NCBI GenBank assembly: GCA_027924585.1
Contig: BSBM01001719.1
Coordinates: 33,430,001-33,494,000 of the forward strand
Direction of reading: 5' to 3'
From: Larix kaempferi
Lineage: Eukaryota > Streptophyta > Pinopsida > Pinales > Pinaceae
DNA: 64,000 nucleotides
The notes below the pieces were generated by a model. It was not told where the DNA came from. It did not search any database and saw only the letters and a program-made list of their open reading frames with translations. This document shows, one piece after another, positions 23,570 to 33,862 of the stretch. The first letter of the stretch is position 1, and the number at the start of each line of letters is the position of its first letter. Made by a program: the position numbers and the translations under genes.

Positions 23570-24251
23570 TGTTAGAGGATAAAAACCCATTTAACACCTA
23601 GGATATAATTTATTTCATCTTTTATGACTTTCCTAGGTAGTTTCACCATGTATTTGGCCACTAGTTGACTTCCTTGGTCCACCACATGCCAACCTCATCC
23701 ACTTGAACGCATCCTTGGTCATCCTGTCTACTTTTCTGGCTATCCTGAATGGAAAGGGCTCACTTCCTGCTTTTGGATTGCTTTCTCTGCTTTTTCCTGC
23801 TTTTAGGAGGATAAGACTAAAGCTAGGCGCTCCAGTGCTTTTGGCAGTTGCTAGATTTTGTGGCCAACACACCTTGCTTCTTATTTCACTCCAAAAGGCG
23901 TCATTTTTTTCCATTTTTAGTCTACTTCACCTTCCAAAATATTTTTATCCAATTTGTGAGTATCGTGAGTGAGTTGGAGAGAGATGTTTCCACCCCGGGG
24001 GGTTTTAGCTAGTTTAGTAAGCCTTCTTTTGTGACTAATTCGAATGCCTCCATAGCAATTCAAATTTCTGATGTAACTCTATATATTTGCAGCCACTTTA
24101 TGGTACATGGTTGGATGATGTACATTTATGCTAATACACTTTACTATTGTGCATAATTCTGAGTCTGATTTCGAGTGTTCTTGATAATTATAGACTAGCA
24201 ATTTGTGTGATAATTGTTTTCAATCTTATGATCAGCCTGTGATTAGATACA
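23570..24251 (+). repeat. Copia 3' LTR
   Basis: 682 bp, TGTTAGAGGATAAAAACC to GATTAGATACA. Partner of the 5' LTR at 18429-19107. Confidence 0.9.
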
Positions 24252-27082
24252 CTTCGGATGACTTGGAGGGTTTAGCGGAAATCCAGGTTAGGAGGATGCA
24301 CAAATTCAACATTTTTAGCCTTGATCCCCAAAGAAAAGAATCCTGGAACCTTTGCAAGATTTCGTCCTATCTCTATGTATAATGCCTCCTGTAAGATAAT
24401 CTCTAAGATTCTTTCCAATCGAATTAAACCCATCCTTAGCAAGCACATATCACCTAATCAAGGAGGTTTTCTCAAAGGCTGACAAATTCTAGATAATGTT
24501 ATTTTGGTTCAAGAATCAATCCACTCCAGTAAGCTTCTCAAAGAAAAAGGTATGTTAATTAAGATTGATATGGCTAATGCTTTTGACAGGGTGAAACATT
24601 CATTCCTTTTTAGAGTAATGGAGAACTTTGGCTTCAACAAAGAGTTCATAAGCATAATCAAAGCTTGTATTGGGAATCCTTGGATAACACCGTTAATGAA
24701 TGGAAGATCGACACAATTCTTTCAAACCTCGAGAGGCATAAGGCAAGGATATCCTCCTTCTCCTTTCTTGTGTATTCTTATGGCTGACTCCTTGAGTAGG
24801 AAAATTCTTGCAGAAAAAGAAGCAGGTACTCTTCCAGGAATTCGTACAGTGCAGGGCCTTCGCTCCCCGAATCATTATCTCTTTGTTGATGATTCATTGT
24901 TTTTGGGAGGAGCTTCTTTTAACATTGCTAAAAGCTTAAAGTCTATCCTTCATGATTATTGTCTGGCTTCAGGAGGGTTAGTCAACTATAGATAGAGCTC
25001 CATTTATGGATAGAATGTAGATAAGATTTCCTTCGCCCGAGTATCTCATGTTTTGGGATTGCAAGGTTATGCTTGTTGGGATAAATTCAAATATCTTGGA
25101 CTACCAATCACGCTTGGGCATGCTAAAGTGGATCATTGGGCTGAAGTAGTAAGTAAAATTTAGTCCAAAATTGGAGCATGGGGGGGTCGTTGGTTAAATC
25201 CAGCTGGGAAGTTAGTACTGATCAAGTTAGTTCTATCTTCTCTCCCTATTTTTCAATTTTCGGCTTTTCTAGCCGCAAAATCAGTCTCTGATCAAATTTC
25301 AAGACTTCTCAGGGATTTTTTATGGAGAGGGGGAAAAGGAAATCAAAACAAATTCCACCTTGTCAATTGGAATATGGTCGTACGACCAAAGATGGAAGGG
25401 GGACTACAGATTGATGACCCTCATCTTGCAAATATAGATATGGGTGGAAATATTCTCTGGCGAATAGTCTCCAATTGTTTGCATTGGGTCAGACAAACTT
25501 TGAGGAAAAAATATATCGCTGGAGCTGGGTTGAGGTGCTTGGAAAAGGAAAATATACCCAAAGGAACGTCCTTATGGAACTTATGCAAATATGGGATGGA
25601 ATCCTTTCTCACTAATTTATATTGGATCCTTGGGAATGGAAGGAAAATATTATTGGAAATTCCCCACTTAACACCGTAGAAGCTCTAGAAGGTCTTAGAT
25701 TATGGACCATCGAAAAAGGTTTGCGAACTCTGCAGGATATTTCTCGCTGGAATGACAATGGGATTTGGATAGATTGGGACCTTCCTGGATTCCCAGAACA
25801 TCTTCTCCCAGTGAAATAAATTTTTCTATACAACCTAGTAGGTTGTGCCCCTATTTAGCTAAATATTCAGGACAAAAGAGGTCGGGGAGTAACAGGGGAA
25901 TATGTGACAGCTCAGGGTTTCAAGCAACTCCAATCTGAGAAAGATTTGGCTCAACCAGAAGCTATATGGAAATTTGTGTGGAATCCCTTTGGATTACCTA
26001 AAGTCAGTTTCTTTTCCTAGATTTTGGCCCACAGGAAGGAATTAAATGGGGAAAACCTAGAAAAAAGAGGCATCCTAAGACCCCATAGATGCCCTCTTTG
26101 TTGTCACAATTTGGAAACTTTAGAGCATCTTTTTTTGGACTGCAACTTCACAAAGCAGGTTTGGTCCCTCTTGCTGCGAGAGTTAAATGTCATTGCCCCC
26201 TCTCAGCTTTCTATCTCTCAGTTATTTATCTTGTGGCATAAGCGTTATCCTTTTCCCTTGGCTAATAACCCAGTGTGGAAGCAGATTTGGTTTACTCTTC
26301 CAAAATGTATTTGCTGGAAGCTTTGGATTGCAAGGAATAATGCCATCTTCAACAATCTCATTCTCTCTCCCCTGCAAGTTTTTGGGAAAGAAAAAGCTCT
26401 TCCCTTAGATCTAGTAAATATTTCGGGGAAGCCTTTGGACTCCAACCTAAGCCCCTTCGAGAAGGCTTGGGTGAGGGGTGTTCTAGATTCCAGGTTTGCT
26501 TTCCTGTGTCGCCACCCCTAGACTTCACCTCATCGGAAAATAATATTGACAGAACCCAATTTCATTATCTAGCGAAAATCGCATAATAATATAGGTCTTT
26601 TTTTTATGGAGCATCCAAAGGCAACCCCGGAGCGGAGGAGCGGGTGGGGTGTTCATTTCTCCTAGAGGACAAATTGAATTTTGGTATAGCTGGGATTTGG
26701 GAAACACAATGAATAATCAAGCCGAAGCTTTAGCTCTGCTTAAAGGTTGTCAGGTCGCTCTCTTGAAAGGATTTCATGCCATACAAATCTTCAGGGATTC
26801 CGTAATTCTTCTAAGCACTATAATCACCGGCAAGAAATCAAGGAATGATAATTTTGACTCTCTCTTAGCTCGAATTAATTTAATTCTGGAAAAATTCTCT
26901 CATTATCAAGCACTCCACGTTCTTGGGGAACTAAACCATGAAGTAGATGATGAAGCAAACAAAGGCTCGAGATTACCTCAAGGGTGCTCTCTTCTCCTCC
27001 TTACCATATGGTCTTTCACCCCATCCCCTAGATCTTGGTTTAGGTTGGTTCAGAGTTTATGACATTCGCTTAATCCCTTGGA

Positions 27083-27777
27083 GTGGGACCACCGGCAGAC
27101 AGGTGGAGGATTCCTTCTTACCTTAGCTGGCGGAAGCGGCGTGTGAAGGCGCAACCATCATGGGAGTGTTCACTTCGTCTGTTGTCATGGAAGCAATTGA
27201 ACTTAAGGTGGATTCCTTTGGGAAGGCCGACTCATTTATCGTTTGTTCCTCTCTCAGCCGTCTAGAAGGAACTCGTCATGATTTTAGGAGGGCTTTGTTT
27301 CGGTTTGATAAGATCGATAAGTGGTTAAGAATGGATACCCGCCATCATAGGACATGTTGTATGTAAGAAATATGATGTTTGAATAGGGAAATGGTTTGGC
27401 ATTTCTATGTCATGCGCCATGTTAACAGAAAACAAGATCAATTGCAAAACCGATGGGATGATTGGGCTACCGGAGAGGAGGAATCCAGAGTTCAAGAATG
27501 GCATGCTTAGGTTAAATTCAATAATGCTCTAAGGGATGAAGTGGATTCCCTAAAAAAAAAATGTTCTTATGGATCAGCAGAATTCCCAGCTGAGATCTAT
27601 GGTGGATTTCCTTTTGCAGAATCCACATGCATTGTCTCAAATGAAGGAAGAGATTGCAGTGGACATTGCAGAATCTCTCCCGGGACCTTTGAGGCAACCT
27701 CAACTTCAACAGTTTCATCGCAGTACAGGATTTCAACCGTTTTTAGGTCACTATGGCGTAAATGACTATGTTTAAGC
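27083..27777 (+). pseudogene. Extra ORF after RNase H in the LINE, charged/coiled-coil-like, unknown function
   Basis: Between the ORF2 stop (27062) and the 3' UTR lie open pieces (27160-27366, 27569-27775). They read MGVFTSSVVMEAIELKVDSF, then WDDWATGEEESRVQEWHA, ALRDEVDSLKKK and finally MDQQNSQLRSMVDFLLQNP through GVNDYV-stop. Charged heptad-like sequence suggests a short coiled coil. The truncated LINE at 13856-15552 also has a charged segment after RNase H, so this looks like a family feature rather than random flank. I do not recognise the domain. It could also be an ORF2 C-terminal extension split by mutation. Confidence 0.45.
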
Positions 27778-28236
27778 ATACCGTTAAGGGCTAGTTAGTT
27801 AGTCGTTCTGATTTTTTTGATAGTTTTTTGAATAGTTCAACTCTAGTTCTGTTGGGTGGGACTCTGTTTTATGTAAATGGGATCTTAGTACTCTGCATAG
27901 TCTTAGCAGAAGAAAGAACTCTGAATTATCTTAGAAACAATATATTTTTTGTAAACATGCCAGTTTTGGCGTGCGCCACGACACTCCTTCTTTAATATAA
28001 TCTCTAACCGTTTTAGTGAAAAAAAAATAGTAATGAAATGTGATTATTAAATTACAATGAGCTTCTAGCATTATGCTTATTTTCTTATATTTAAATATAA
28101 ATATTTTTAATGTTTTGAATTATTTATTAATTTTAAAATTGAAAGATTTTTTTGTTAATATTTTTTTTGCAATCGTATTTAGTGTTATTTTGTTTATAAT
28201 ATAAAACTAATTAATGTAAAATGAATATGTATTTAG

Positions 28237-28969
28237 TGTTAGGATATTCCTATACTCCATCCTAGTCCCACCAGTATTTTGATCATTTACATTTTCAGTC
28301 ATGCATGCACCTTTTAGGGTTTGCATGCATTTTGCATGCATCCCAGTCATCAGTCTAGCACCTAGCCCTCAGTTAGCCAGCCCCCAGGAGCTTCTCACTA
28401 TCCAGTTTTAGCCCTCCAGTTGCTTAATGCGCCCTTCTTCCTTGATTTTAGGGAGAAACTCGCCCTTCTTCACCTACTAGTCCAGTTACACTCAGTTACA
28501 CTTAGTTACAGTCAGTTACACTTGGTTACTCTTAGTTACATTGAGTTACACTCAGTTACACTTAGTTACACCTACCAAAGTTAGTTTGACTGATGGTTGA
28601 CAGTTACTTGAGCATTGATGACTCCACTGATGATGATGAAGACTTCTAGTTGTGCTCCGATGATCATTATGACACCTAGTTGTGCTCTGATGACACTCTA
28701 TTGATCTTATGATCACTATGAGAGGCTAACTCGAATTGCCACCTTAGGCATTCAAATCCTCTCTACCATTGTAGTATTTATTTGTCCATATTTTGATTAA
28801 TTAACTAGTATGACCGAAGTATTATTGCTTCTATCTAAGTTCTACTGTACCATATTATTCTATTGCTCATTATACTGCATGTATCACTCTTCTTCTATTT
28901 TATTGCTTAATCATAATTATTCTCTTGTGAGATACATCATCTCTTAGATCTGCTGTGAGGATTTTCACA
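28237..28969 (+). mobile_element. Solo LTR with 5-bp target-site duplication
   Basis: Begins TGTTAGGATATTCC and ends GATTTTCACA (TG...CA, 733 bp). It is flanked on both sides by 'tttag' (28232-28236 and 28970-28974). No internal region, primer-binding site or polypurine tract adjoins it, so it is a solo LTR left by LTR-LTR recombination. The strand is assigned arbitrarily. The TGTTAG start resembles copia LTRs in this window. Confidence 0.75.
28481..28570. repeat. Nine-unit 10-bp tandem repeat inside the solo LTR
   Basis: Nine consecutive decamers of the form (c/t)t(c/t)agttaca with one or two substitutions each. They are in exact 10-bp register from 28481 to 28570. Confidence 0.92.
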
Positions 28970-28974
28970 TTTAG

Positions 28975-29928
28975 TTGTTTTCTTCTTTACATGAGTTATC
29001 TATTATGTTGATGATACTTATTAACATCCACTGAGACAAACTTTGGTTTGTTGAATCTTAAAAACGAAAAAATTATTGGGAGAGCTTTAACTGAGTTGTG
29101 ATTGCTCTGCATTTTTTTTTATTTTTTTTTCCAGGTTTTGAGAGTCGGAAGACAAAAATTGTTTTGGACGCCTAGGGTTCCTTCCATAGCCACTTTCCCC
29201 TTCCTTCCCTAAGAGGCCACTGGTTATGGTCGATTATAGGAGCTAAGTGGCAAAGTTTTCATGTAGCGTGGGGATGATGCCCTTGCGTAGCGACCTATAG
29301 TTCGGTGGTGCATCGTCTTGATTTATCTGCAACGGTGCTCGCGTGCAACTGGAGTGACGAGGCGACAATTTTTTTTGTCTTACTATAGGCGACCATTCCC
29401 CTGCAGCCAGTGGCTCATGGTGTTGTTTCTTCCTATATCAAATGCGGTGACGACGACGACAATGGGGGCAGGATGGCAACTCTTAGATTGACACGGAGGG
29501 TTGCTTTTTGGCTTGGTGGTTCTATGTGAGGTGGCCCCAATGGGGGTTGAGCAAGGACGACGACGACCATGATGCCCATTTCCTTCAATATTCTTCGACA
29601 GTGGTGCCGTCTCTTATGGTTGGCGACCCTTCCCTTTTTTCTATTAACATGATGGAAGGCGAATTAGCTTGCTGCAGATTGCTAACACTTATGGTCTATT
29701 TCTATCATTTTCTCTTCATGAGCAACTTTTGTATTAGTGCTCAATGCACATTTTGGCTACCTTGTTATAGGGTTTTTGATGATGTAATTTTTTTGCTACT
29801 CCTTGCTTTTTGACCAAGGTGATTTTGTGCTTATGCACCTGTAAAGCCTTCGGGTTGTGATTGTAAGACCAACAGGTTTTTAAACAATGTGTTTTGTTAT
29901 TGTTAATAGAATGCGATTTATTTTCCGA

Positions 29929-29930
<2 letters not shown>
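28975..29930 (+). other. Unassigned stretch, possibly the 3' end of a non-LTR element
   Basis: Contains a long pyrimidine tract ending CCAG (about 29110-29134), then G+C-richer sequence with GAC/GAT triplet runs. The 3' part reads '...gtaaagccttcgggttgtg...aatagaatgcgattta' directly before the (AT)n tract, a texture seen at LINE 3' ends. The ORF at 29508-29813 has no recognisable domain. No RT or RNase H motifs seen. Confidence 0.3.

Positions 29931-29990
<60 letters not shown>
29931..29990. repeat. (AT)30 microsatellite
   Basis: Sixty uninterrupted bases of alternating A and T. Confidence 0.97.
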
Positions 29991-29992
<2 letters not shown>

Positions 29993-29996
29993 CTAA

Positions 29997-30117
29997 GTAT
30001 AGCCCGGTGGGCTAGCTCAAGTGGTTGAGTGTCGTAAGTTGTGAACAGAAGGTCTCGGGGTCAAATCCCCAGGTGGCTATACATTGCTATATAAGGACCT
30101 CACTTGATGTCCCAATC
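29997..30117 (+). mobile_element. tRNA-derived SINE head
   Basis: Pol III-type box A (TAGCTCAAGTGG, 30013-30024) and box B (GGGTCAAATCC, 30058-30068) are spaced about 33 bp apart, as in tRNA genes. GTATAGCC at 29997-30004 pairs perfectly with GGCTATAC at 30075-30082, like an acceptor stem. There is no normal anticodon arm and the sequence continues past the tRNA-like part without a terminator, so it is read as a SINE, not a tRNA gene. It appears to be interrupted at 30118 by an LTR; sequence at 32598-32670 may be its continuation. Confidence 0.6.
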
Positions 30118-32597
30118 TGTAATGCCCCGTTTTGACCTTATTACCTGAACTATCATTATATGTTGTATTTGCTTACTATTGTGAGACTTTGCCAGTTTGA
30201 TGACACTGTGGACATATGGTTTTAGTATTTTGCCGAGATATATATATGTGTGTGTAATGTTAATGTTATGAATTAGATTCATGTTTTGAATATGTCTCTA
30301 GCATGCAAATTTACTAAATAATGGGTATGTGGATACCGAGTTTAAAAAGTTATATGTTGAATGGATATACATGATACCGGGTGCATGGTACATATAAATG
30401 ATTTGCATTATTGTTCCTTAGCAATGAAATGTGTATGCATGGACAATGATTGCACGATATTCACGATCGTATGTTTGGAGACTAACCTATAGGTTAAAAG
30501 GGCTAAGTGATAGCTAGATCCTACGAGGTGGGAGTACCTCGGGGATATGAACTCCGAAAGATAAATGGTATGCAAATGATGCATTATTTTCTATATTTGT
30601 ATTGGTTTATTATCATGATGTGTGGCCAGGTGCTGGGTTTCAGGAAACTCAACTACCCAAATTGGTTATTCGATGACGAAATCCCTAAGAACAACAATAG
30701 CAACGCAGTATGACTATGAAGGATGTTGATACTTGTTCCATAGGAGGGGTGGAGGCATTACCCATCGTTTATCCTCCGAAACCCAAAGTCATGGGAGGGT
30801 CGCGCAACGACGCACTCCCCAAGGTGTGTGATGATGACCAGTGGGTACCTGTTGGGGAAGCTTGGTCGATGTAGTCGACACTTTCACATATGGGTTCTAA
30901 TTGGAGCCGGTCATGGCGTGACACTTCAGGGTAGTCCAGCAAAGGAAAGATAGGATGTGGAAGTTAGTGTGAATTAGGTAGAAAGACGTAGGTATATAGG
31001 AATGTCCCGGGAGTTTAAGGGAAACATAATTTACTGTGTGTACTGAAAACCTTTGCTTGATTTATGTGTCGTAATTCAGTATGTTATGCTGTTTCATATA
31101 TTATCATGATTAGTTAGTAAAACAGCTTGGATGTTTGTATGTGTGTTAAAACTATTCATTTTCTCACGTATGATAAACTTAGTATACCATGCAGTTGACG
31201 TTGTGTTATTAGGACTAGTTGGTAATTATTGTTAAAAGATATAATTACATAATTGTTTCTTTCATGGTTGCTTGTGATAAATAAGAGCTATGCATTAGAG
31301 GTTCAACATGTTATTATTAGTATATGCACAGGCTATGTAAGTACTAGCTACACTTACATACCTTGTGTGCATACGCTAGTATTATTCAAATATAGATTTA
31401 TTATTTAGTAACATGATTAATTGTATTATAATTATTTGTATTGAGGTTATTGGGTTAACTATACATTAATTTATGACTAAAAGTGTATTTTATTTAAATA
31501 TTCATTTTTGCGTATTTAGATGCATTTAATTTTAAAACTTATTGGGATTGAGGTCGTAAGATATTAATTACAATGTTTGAGCAAGGTTTAAACTATGCAA
31601 ATTAAATTGATTGGATTGTTAGGTAAATGTCTATCAAAATTAAATGAATGGATATGGTTGTAATTTCAATATGAATATTTTAATCTTTTGTTTAAAAGAG
31701 TGCATTTGAAGTTATTCCAATGGATTCCATTATTGAGTAAAAGTCAATGGAATTAAATGAATGGATATGATTGTTCATTAAAGTGATTATTTAATGGTTT
31801 TAATTGTTCTTTTTGAAAATAGTGCACTTGAAATTATTTAAGTTGACTAGACGTATTATCCACAAAGGTACGTAAATGGATACGAGCATGATTAATTAAA
31901 AACTATTTCTTTTGGGGTAGTGTAGTACTCCTCCCGAAGAAAGAGGCGGTGGGAAGTGCTTAAAAGGGGAAAGGAAAGATGAAGGAAGGGGGATTTTTAT
32001 TTTGGGGGACGGAACCATGAGAAGGGAAAAAGCAAGGGAGTTGGGAAATGAAGTTGAAGCTGCAAACCCATGGGGGAAACTAGAAGGATTTCTGAACTAG
32101 AGGGGTAGTTGGATCTCAAGACCTGCTAGAATGTTGCTTATGTGGCTATTGTTGTTCTTGGGGACTTCGGGCACGGAGGGCCAAGGAATATGGGTTCCTT
32201 GGAGCTAGGGAGTCAGCGAGACTGTTCCTAGCTGGCTGGGTGGTAAATCTGTTTGGCGGTTGAGTTTCCTAAAAATATCTACATGGAGCTAGCTGGACAG
32301 ACCACTATCCTATGACAAATTGCTATCCTACAGGTATTTTACTTGCATGAAATTCAAGTTTTACATTTTGAAAATGCTATAAATTGTTGAAAATAAATAT
32401 ACTTGGAACTGATAATAGATTGATATTGTTTATATGTTTGATTTCTACCTTTATAAATTAAATTTATATCAGAAATAGAAAGATAATTTTATAGGAGCAC
32501 TGAAGGAAACATATAGACTTGACCAGAATAACTAAATCAAATTTAAAACTACTAGATTTACTTTAAATAAAACTAAGAACCAAGTGAAGTCCTTACA
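30118..32597 (+). mobile_element. Candidate solo Ty3/gypsy LTR (2.5 kb)
   Basis: Starts TGTAATGCCCCG, typical of gypsy/chromovirus LTRs (consensus TGTAACGCCCCG, recalled), and a matching end CCTTACA lies at 32597. Flanks 'caatc' (30113-30117) and 'caatt' (32598-32602) differ at one base. Removing the segment joins 'gatgtccc' to 'gtgttagacccc' plausibly within the SINE. No ORF over 70 codons with any domain inside. Length and ends are inferred; orientation is by the TG start only. Confidence 0.45.
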
Positions 32598-32602
32598 CAA
32601 TT

Positions 32603-32909
32603 GTGTTAGACCCCATAATCAAGGCCGATGATTTACCTTAGATACCATCCTCAAAATGAGAGAAAATACATAATATTTAAAAATTACTTAAATATTTACA
32701 TAATTTATGAATATTGTAAATAAATCATTATATTATATATATTATTAAATATTTTACCTTATCACTTTTTTCAATAAGATAATAAGATAAACATAAAGTT
32801 ATATAAATTACTTATTTGTTTGCTAGTATTAAAAGATTGGAAAAATATTATATATTCCGTACTCATCAAAATTTCGAATTGAAATGCTTTTAATTTGTTG
32901 CCACAAAGT
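32603..32909. other. AT-rich stretch, possible SINE remainder then spacer
   Basis: The first 70 bp ('gtgttagacccc...accttagatacc') may be the SINE body beyond the LTR insertion. The rest is AT-rich with no gene. Confidence 0.35.
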
Positions 32910-33105
32910 GTAACATTAAAGTGCTTTAGTTTGTTGTAAATAAAAATGACAAATCTTTTCATAAAAGTTGAAAGGACAAACAATCATAGAGTCTAAAATA
33001 GGAAATCGTAACATTAAAGTGCTTTAGTTTGTTGTAAATAAAAATGACAAATCTTTTCATAAAAGATGAAAGAACAAACAATCATAAAGTCTAAAATAGG
33101 AAATC
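32910..33105. repeat. Two-copy tandem duplication, period 98 bp
   Basis: 'gtaacattaaagtgcttt' starts at 32910 and again at 33008. The two 98-bp copies differ at only a few positions, and 'gtaacat' at 33106 begins a third copy that stops at once. Confidence 0.93.
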
Positions 33106-33756
33106 GTAACATGTATGGATGAGTCCCTCCCTGAAATCCATCTCTTCATAAGCATCTAATGTTGTGTCGTACGTGTAAACAGCAAGCCCCTCCTGAACGG
33201 AAAGCAGTTGACGCACCCGAAGGCTGAAGCGGTCACGTGAAGGTGGACATGGGGTTCGATCTGGGATGGGGATTATGTGTTTGAAATCTATGTATTTTAG
33301 TCATTGTTTTATATTTTTATAAGCATTAATTGTTTTGTTGGGTTGTATATGAACATTTGTGAGGTCTCTAAGGGATATGTGGCATGTTGCAAAAGATGAG
33401 GGAGGTCTGTCACTGGGCTTCTTACCTGAACCCTTTTGGCTGGTGATAAAACTAGAATCAAGTATAAATCAGGCTGAGAAAGAAGATATTTAGATAAAAG
33501 TATTAGTTTTTCTCATAAAATTATAAATAAACTGTAATAATATAATAAGGAGAATGATCATTTATTTTTAACTGGTTTGTTGGGATATGTAAATTTGAAA
33601 TCATATCAAAGATCTTATTGAAATATCAACTACAAGTTTTATGTAAAAAACTATTGGATGATGCGACGAGCATACGAAAATGTTTTTTGAATTATGTGAA
33701 CTGCTTTGACACGAGTCAAACTTGAATAGATCAGGTTTGACTAAAAGAACCGTTTC
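33106..33756. other. Intergenic stretch, no gene seen
   Basis: No domain recognised on either strand. 'ggagaatgatcatttNttttta' occurs at about 33550 and again at about 33795, on either side of the palindrome, suggesting a small insertion or duplication. Confidence 0.5.
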
Positions 33757-33793
33757 TTTTAGAGAATTACAATTGAATTGTAATTCTCTAAAA
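33757..33793. repeat. Perfect 37-bp inverted repeat (18-bp arms, 1-base centre)
   Basis: Left arm ttttagagaattacaatt (33757-33774), centre g (33775), right arm its exact reverse complement (33776-33793). It could extrude as a hairpin or cruciform. Not followed by a T-run and not adjacent to a gene, so not a terminator. Confidence 0.9.
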
Positions 33794-33862
33794 AGGAGAA
33801 TGATCATTTTTTTTTAATACAACCGTTCTTGTCATGATAGATGATCTAGTGAAAGATTTGAT

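Larger units (their letters stand above)
18429..24251 (+). mobile_element. Complete Ty1/copia retrotransposon inserted in LINE ORF2
   Basis: 5.8 kb with both LTRs (18429-19107 and 23570-24251), a tRNA-Met-type primer-binding site, gag, protease, integrase, RT, RNase H and polypurine tract in canonical copia order. Termini are TG...CA. Flanks are 'gttca' (18424-18428) and 'cttcg' (24252-24256). The related LINE sequence implies an ancestral 'gttcg', so each flank has one mutation. Joining the LINE across it restores the conserved D-I-V-R-M of RT. LTRs differ by several per cent by eye, so the insertion is not recent. Many premature stops. Confidence 0.93.
16998..27062 (+). pseudogene. LINE ORF2: endonuclease, RT, zf-RVT, RNase H; interrupted by a copia element
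   Basis: Starts MKLVSWNCRGLGNPNK at 16998. A deletion of roughly ten residues, relative to the other copy, brings this close to DILMLQETK. Endonuclease closes with LASDHKPILLFL near 17670. RT begins before the copia insert (FHKQTKIWQSI, KALGVDGFTIHFYRACW, to 18428) and resumes at 24257: QILDNVILVQ, KIDMANAFDRVK (about 24560), QTSRGIRQG (about 24745), and FVDDSLFLGG (about 24880) where FADD is expected. zf-RVT (CPLCCHNLETLEHLFLDC) is at about 26090-26145. RNase H (GVFISPRGQIEFWYSW to ELNHEVDDEANKG) is at about 26600-27000, with stop at 27060. Several frameshifts. Confidence 0.85.
15565..28027 (+). mobile_element. Full-length LINE (ORF1, ORF2, 3' extension), split by a copia insertion
   Basis: Plus strand, about 6.6 kb once the copia insert (18429-24251 plus one TSD copy) is discounted. 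It has a short leader (15565-15627), ORF1, ORF2 joined by TAATG, sequence after RNase H and a poly-A tail at 28019-28027. All domains align with the minus-strand copy at 7331-13250. Target-site duplications bracket it. Multiple stops (for example CAG to TAG in AWV*QNWK near 15892) and frameshifts make it inactive. Confidence 0.9.
15545..28039. repeat. 20-bp target-site duplication of the inner LINE
   Basis: 'aaaaaaaatagtaatgaaat' occurs at 15545-15564 and 28020-28039. It consists of the poly-A tail of the outer LINE plus the first 12 bp of that element's own 3' target-site duplication. The inner LINE therefore integrated at the T/A junction of an older poly-A tail. Confidence 0.75.
13837..28046. 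repeat. 19-bp target-site duplication of the outer LINE, bracketing the whole nested complex
   Basis: 'tagcaatgaaatataatta' at 13837-13855 and 'tagtaatgaaatgtgatta' at 28028-28046 match at 16 of 19 positions. They bracket the outer LINE (13856-15552) plus the LINE nested in its tail. The repeat is only recovered when the inner LINE is mentally removed. Confidence 0.7.

Noticed and set aside
28481-28570. CRISPR-like or telomere-like array
   Set aside because: Units are contiguous 10-mers without spacers and do not match plant telomere repeats (TTTAGGG).
29997-30082. A genuine tRNA gene
   Set aside because: Box A, box B and acceptor-like stem exist, but the anticodon arm does not fold normally and no Pol III terminator follows. 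SINE head is the better reading.
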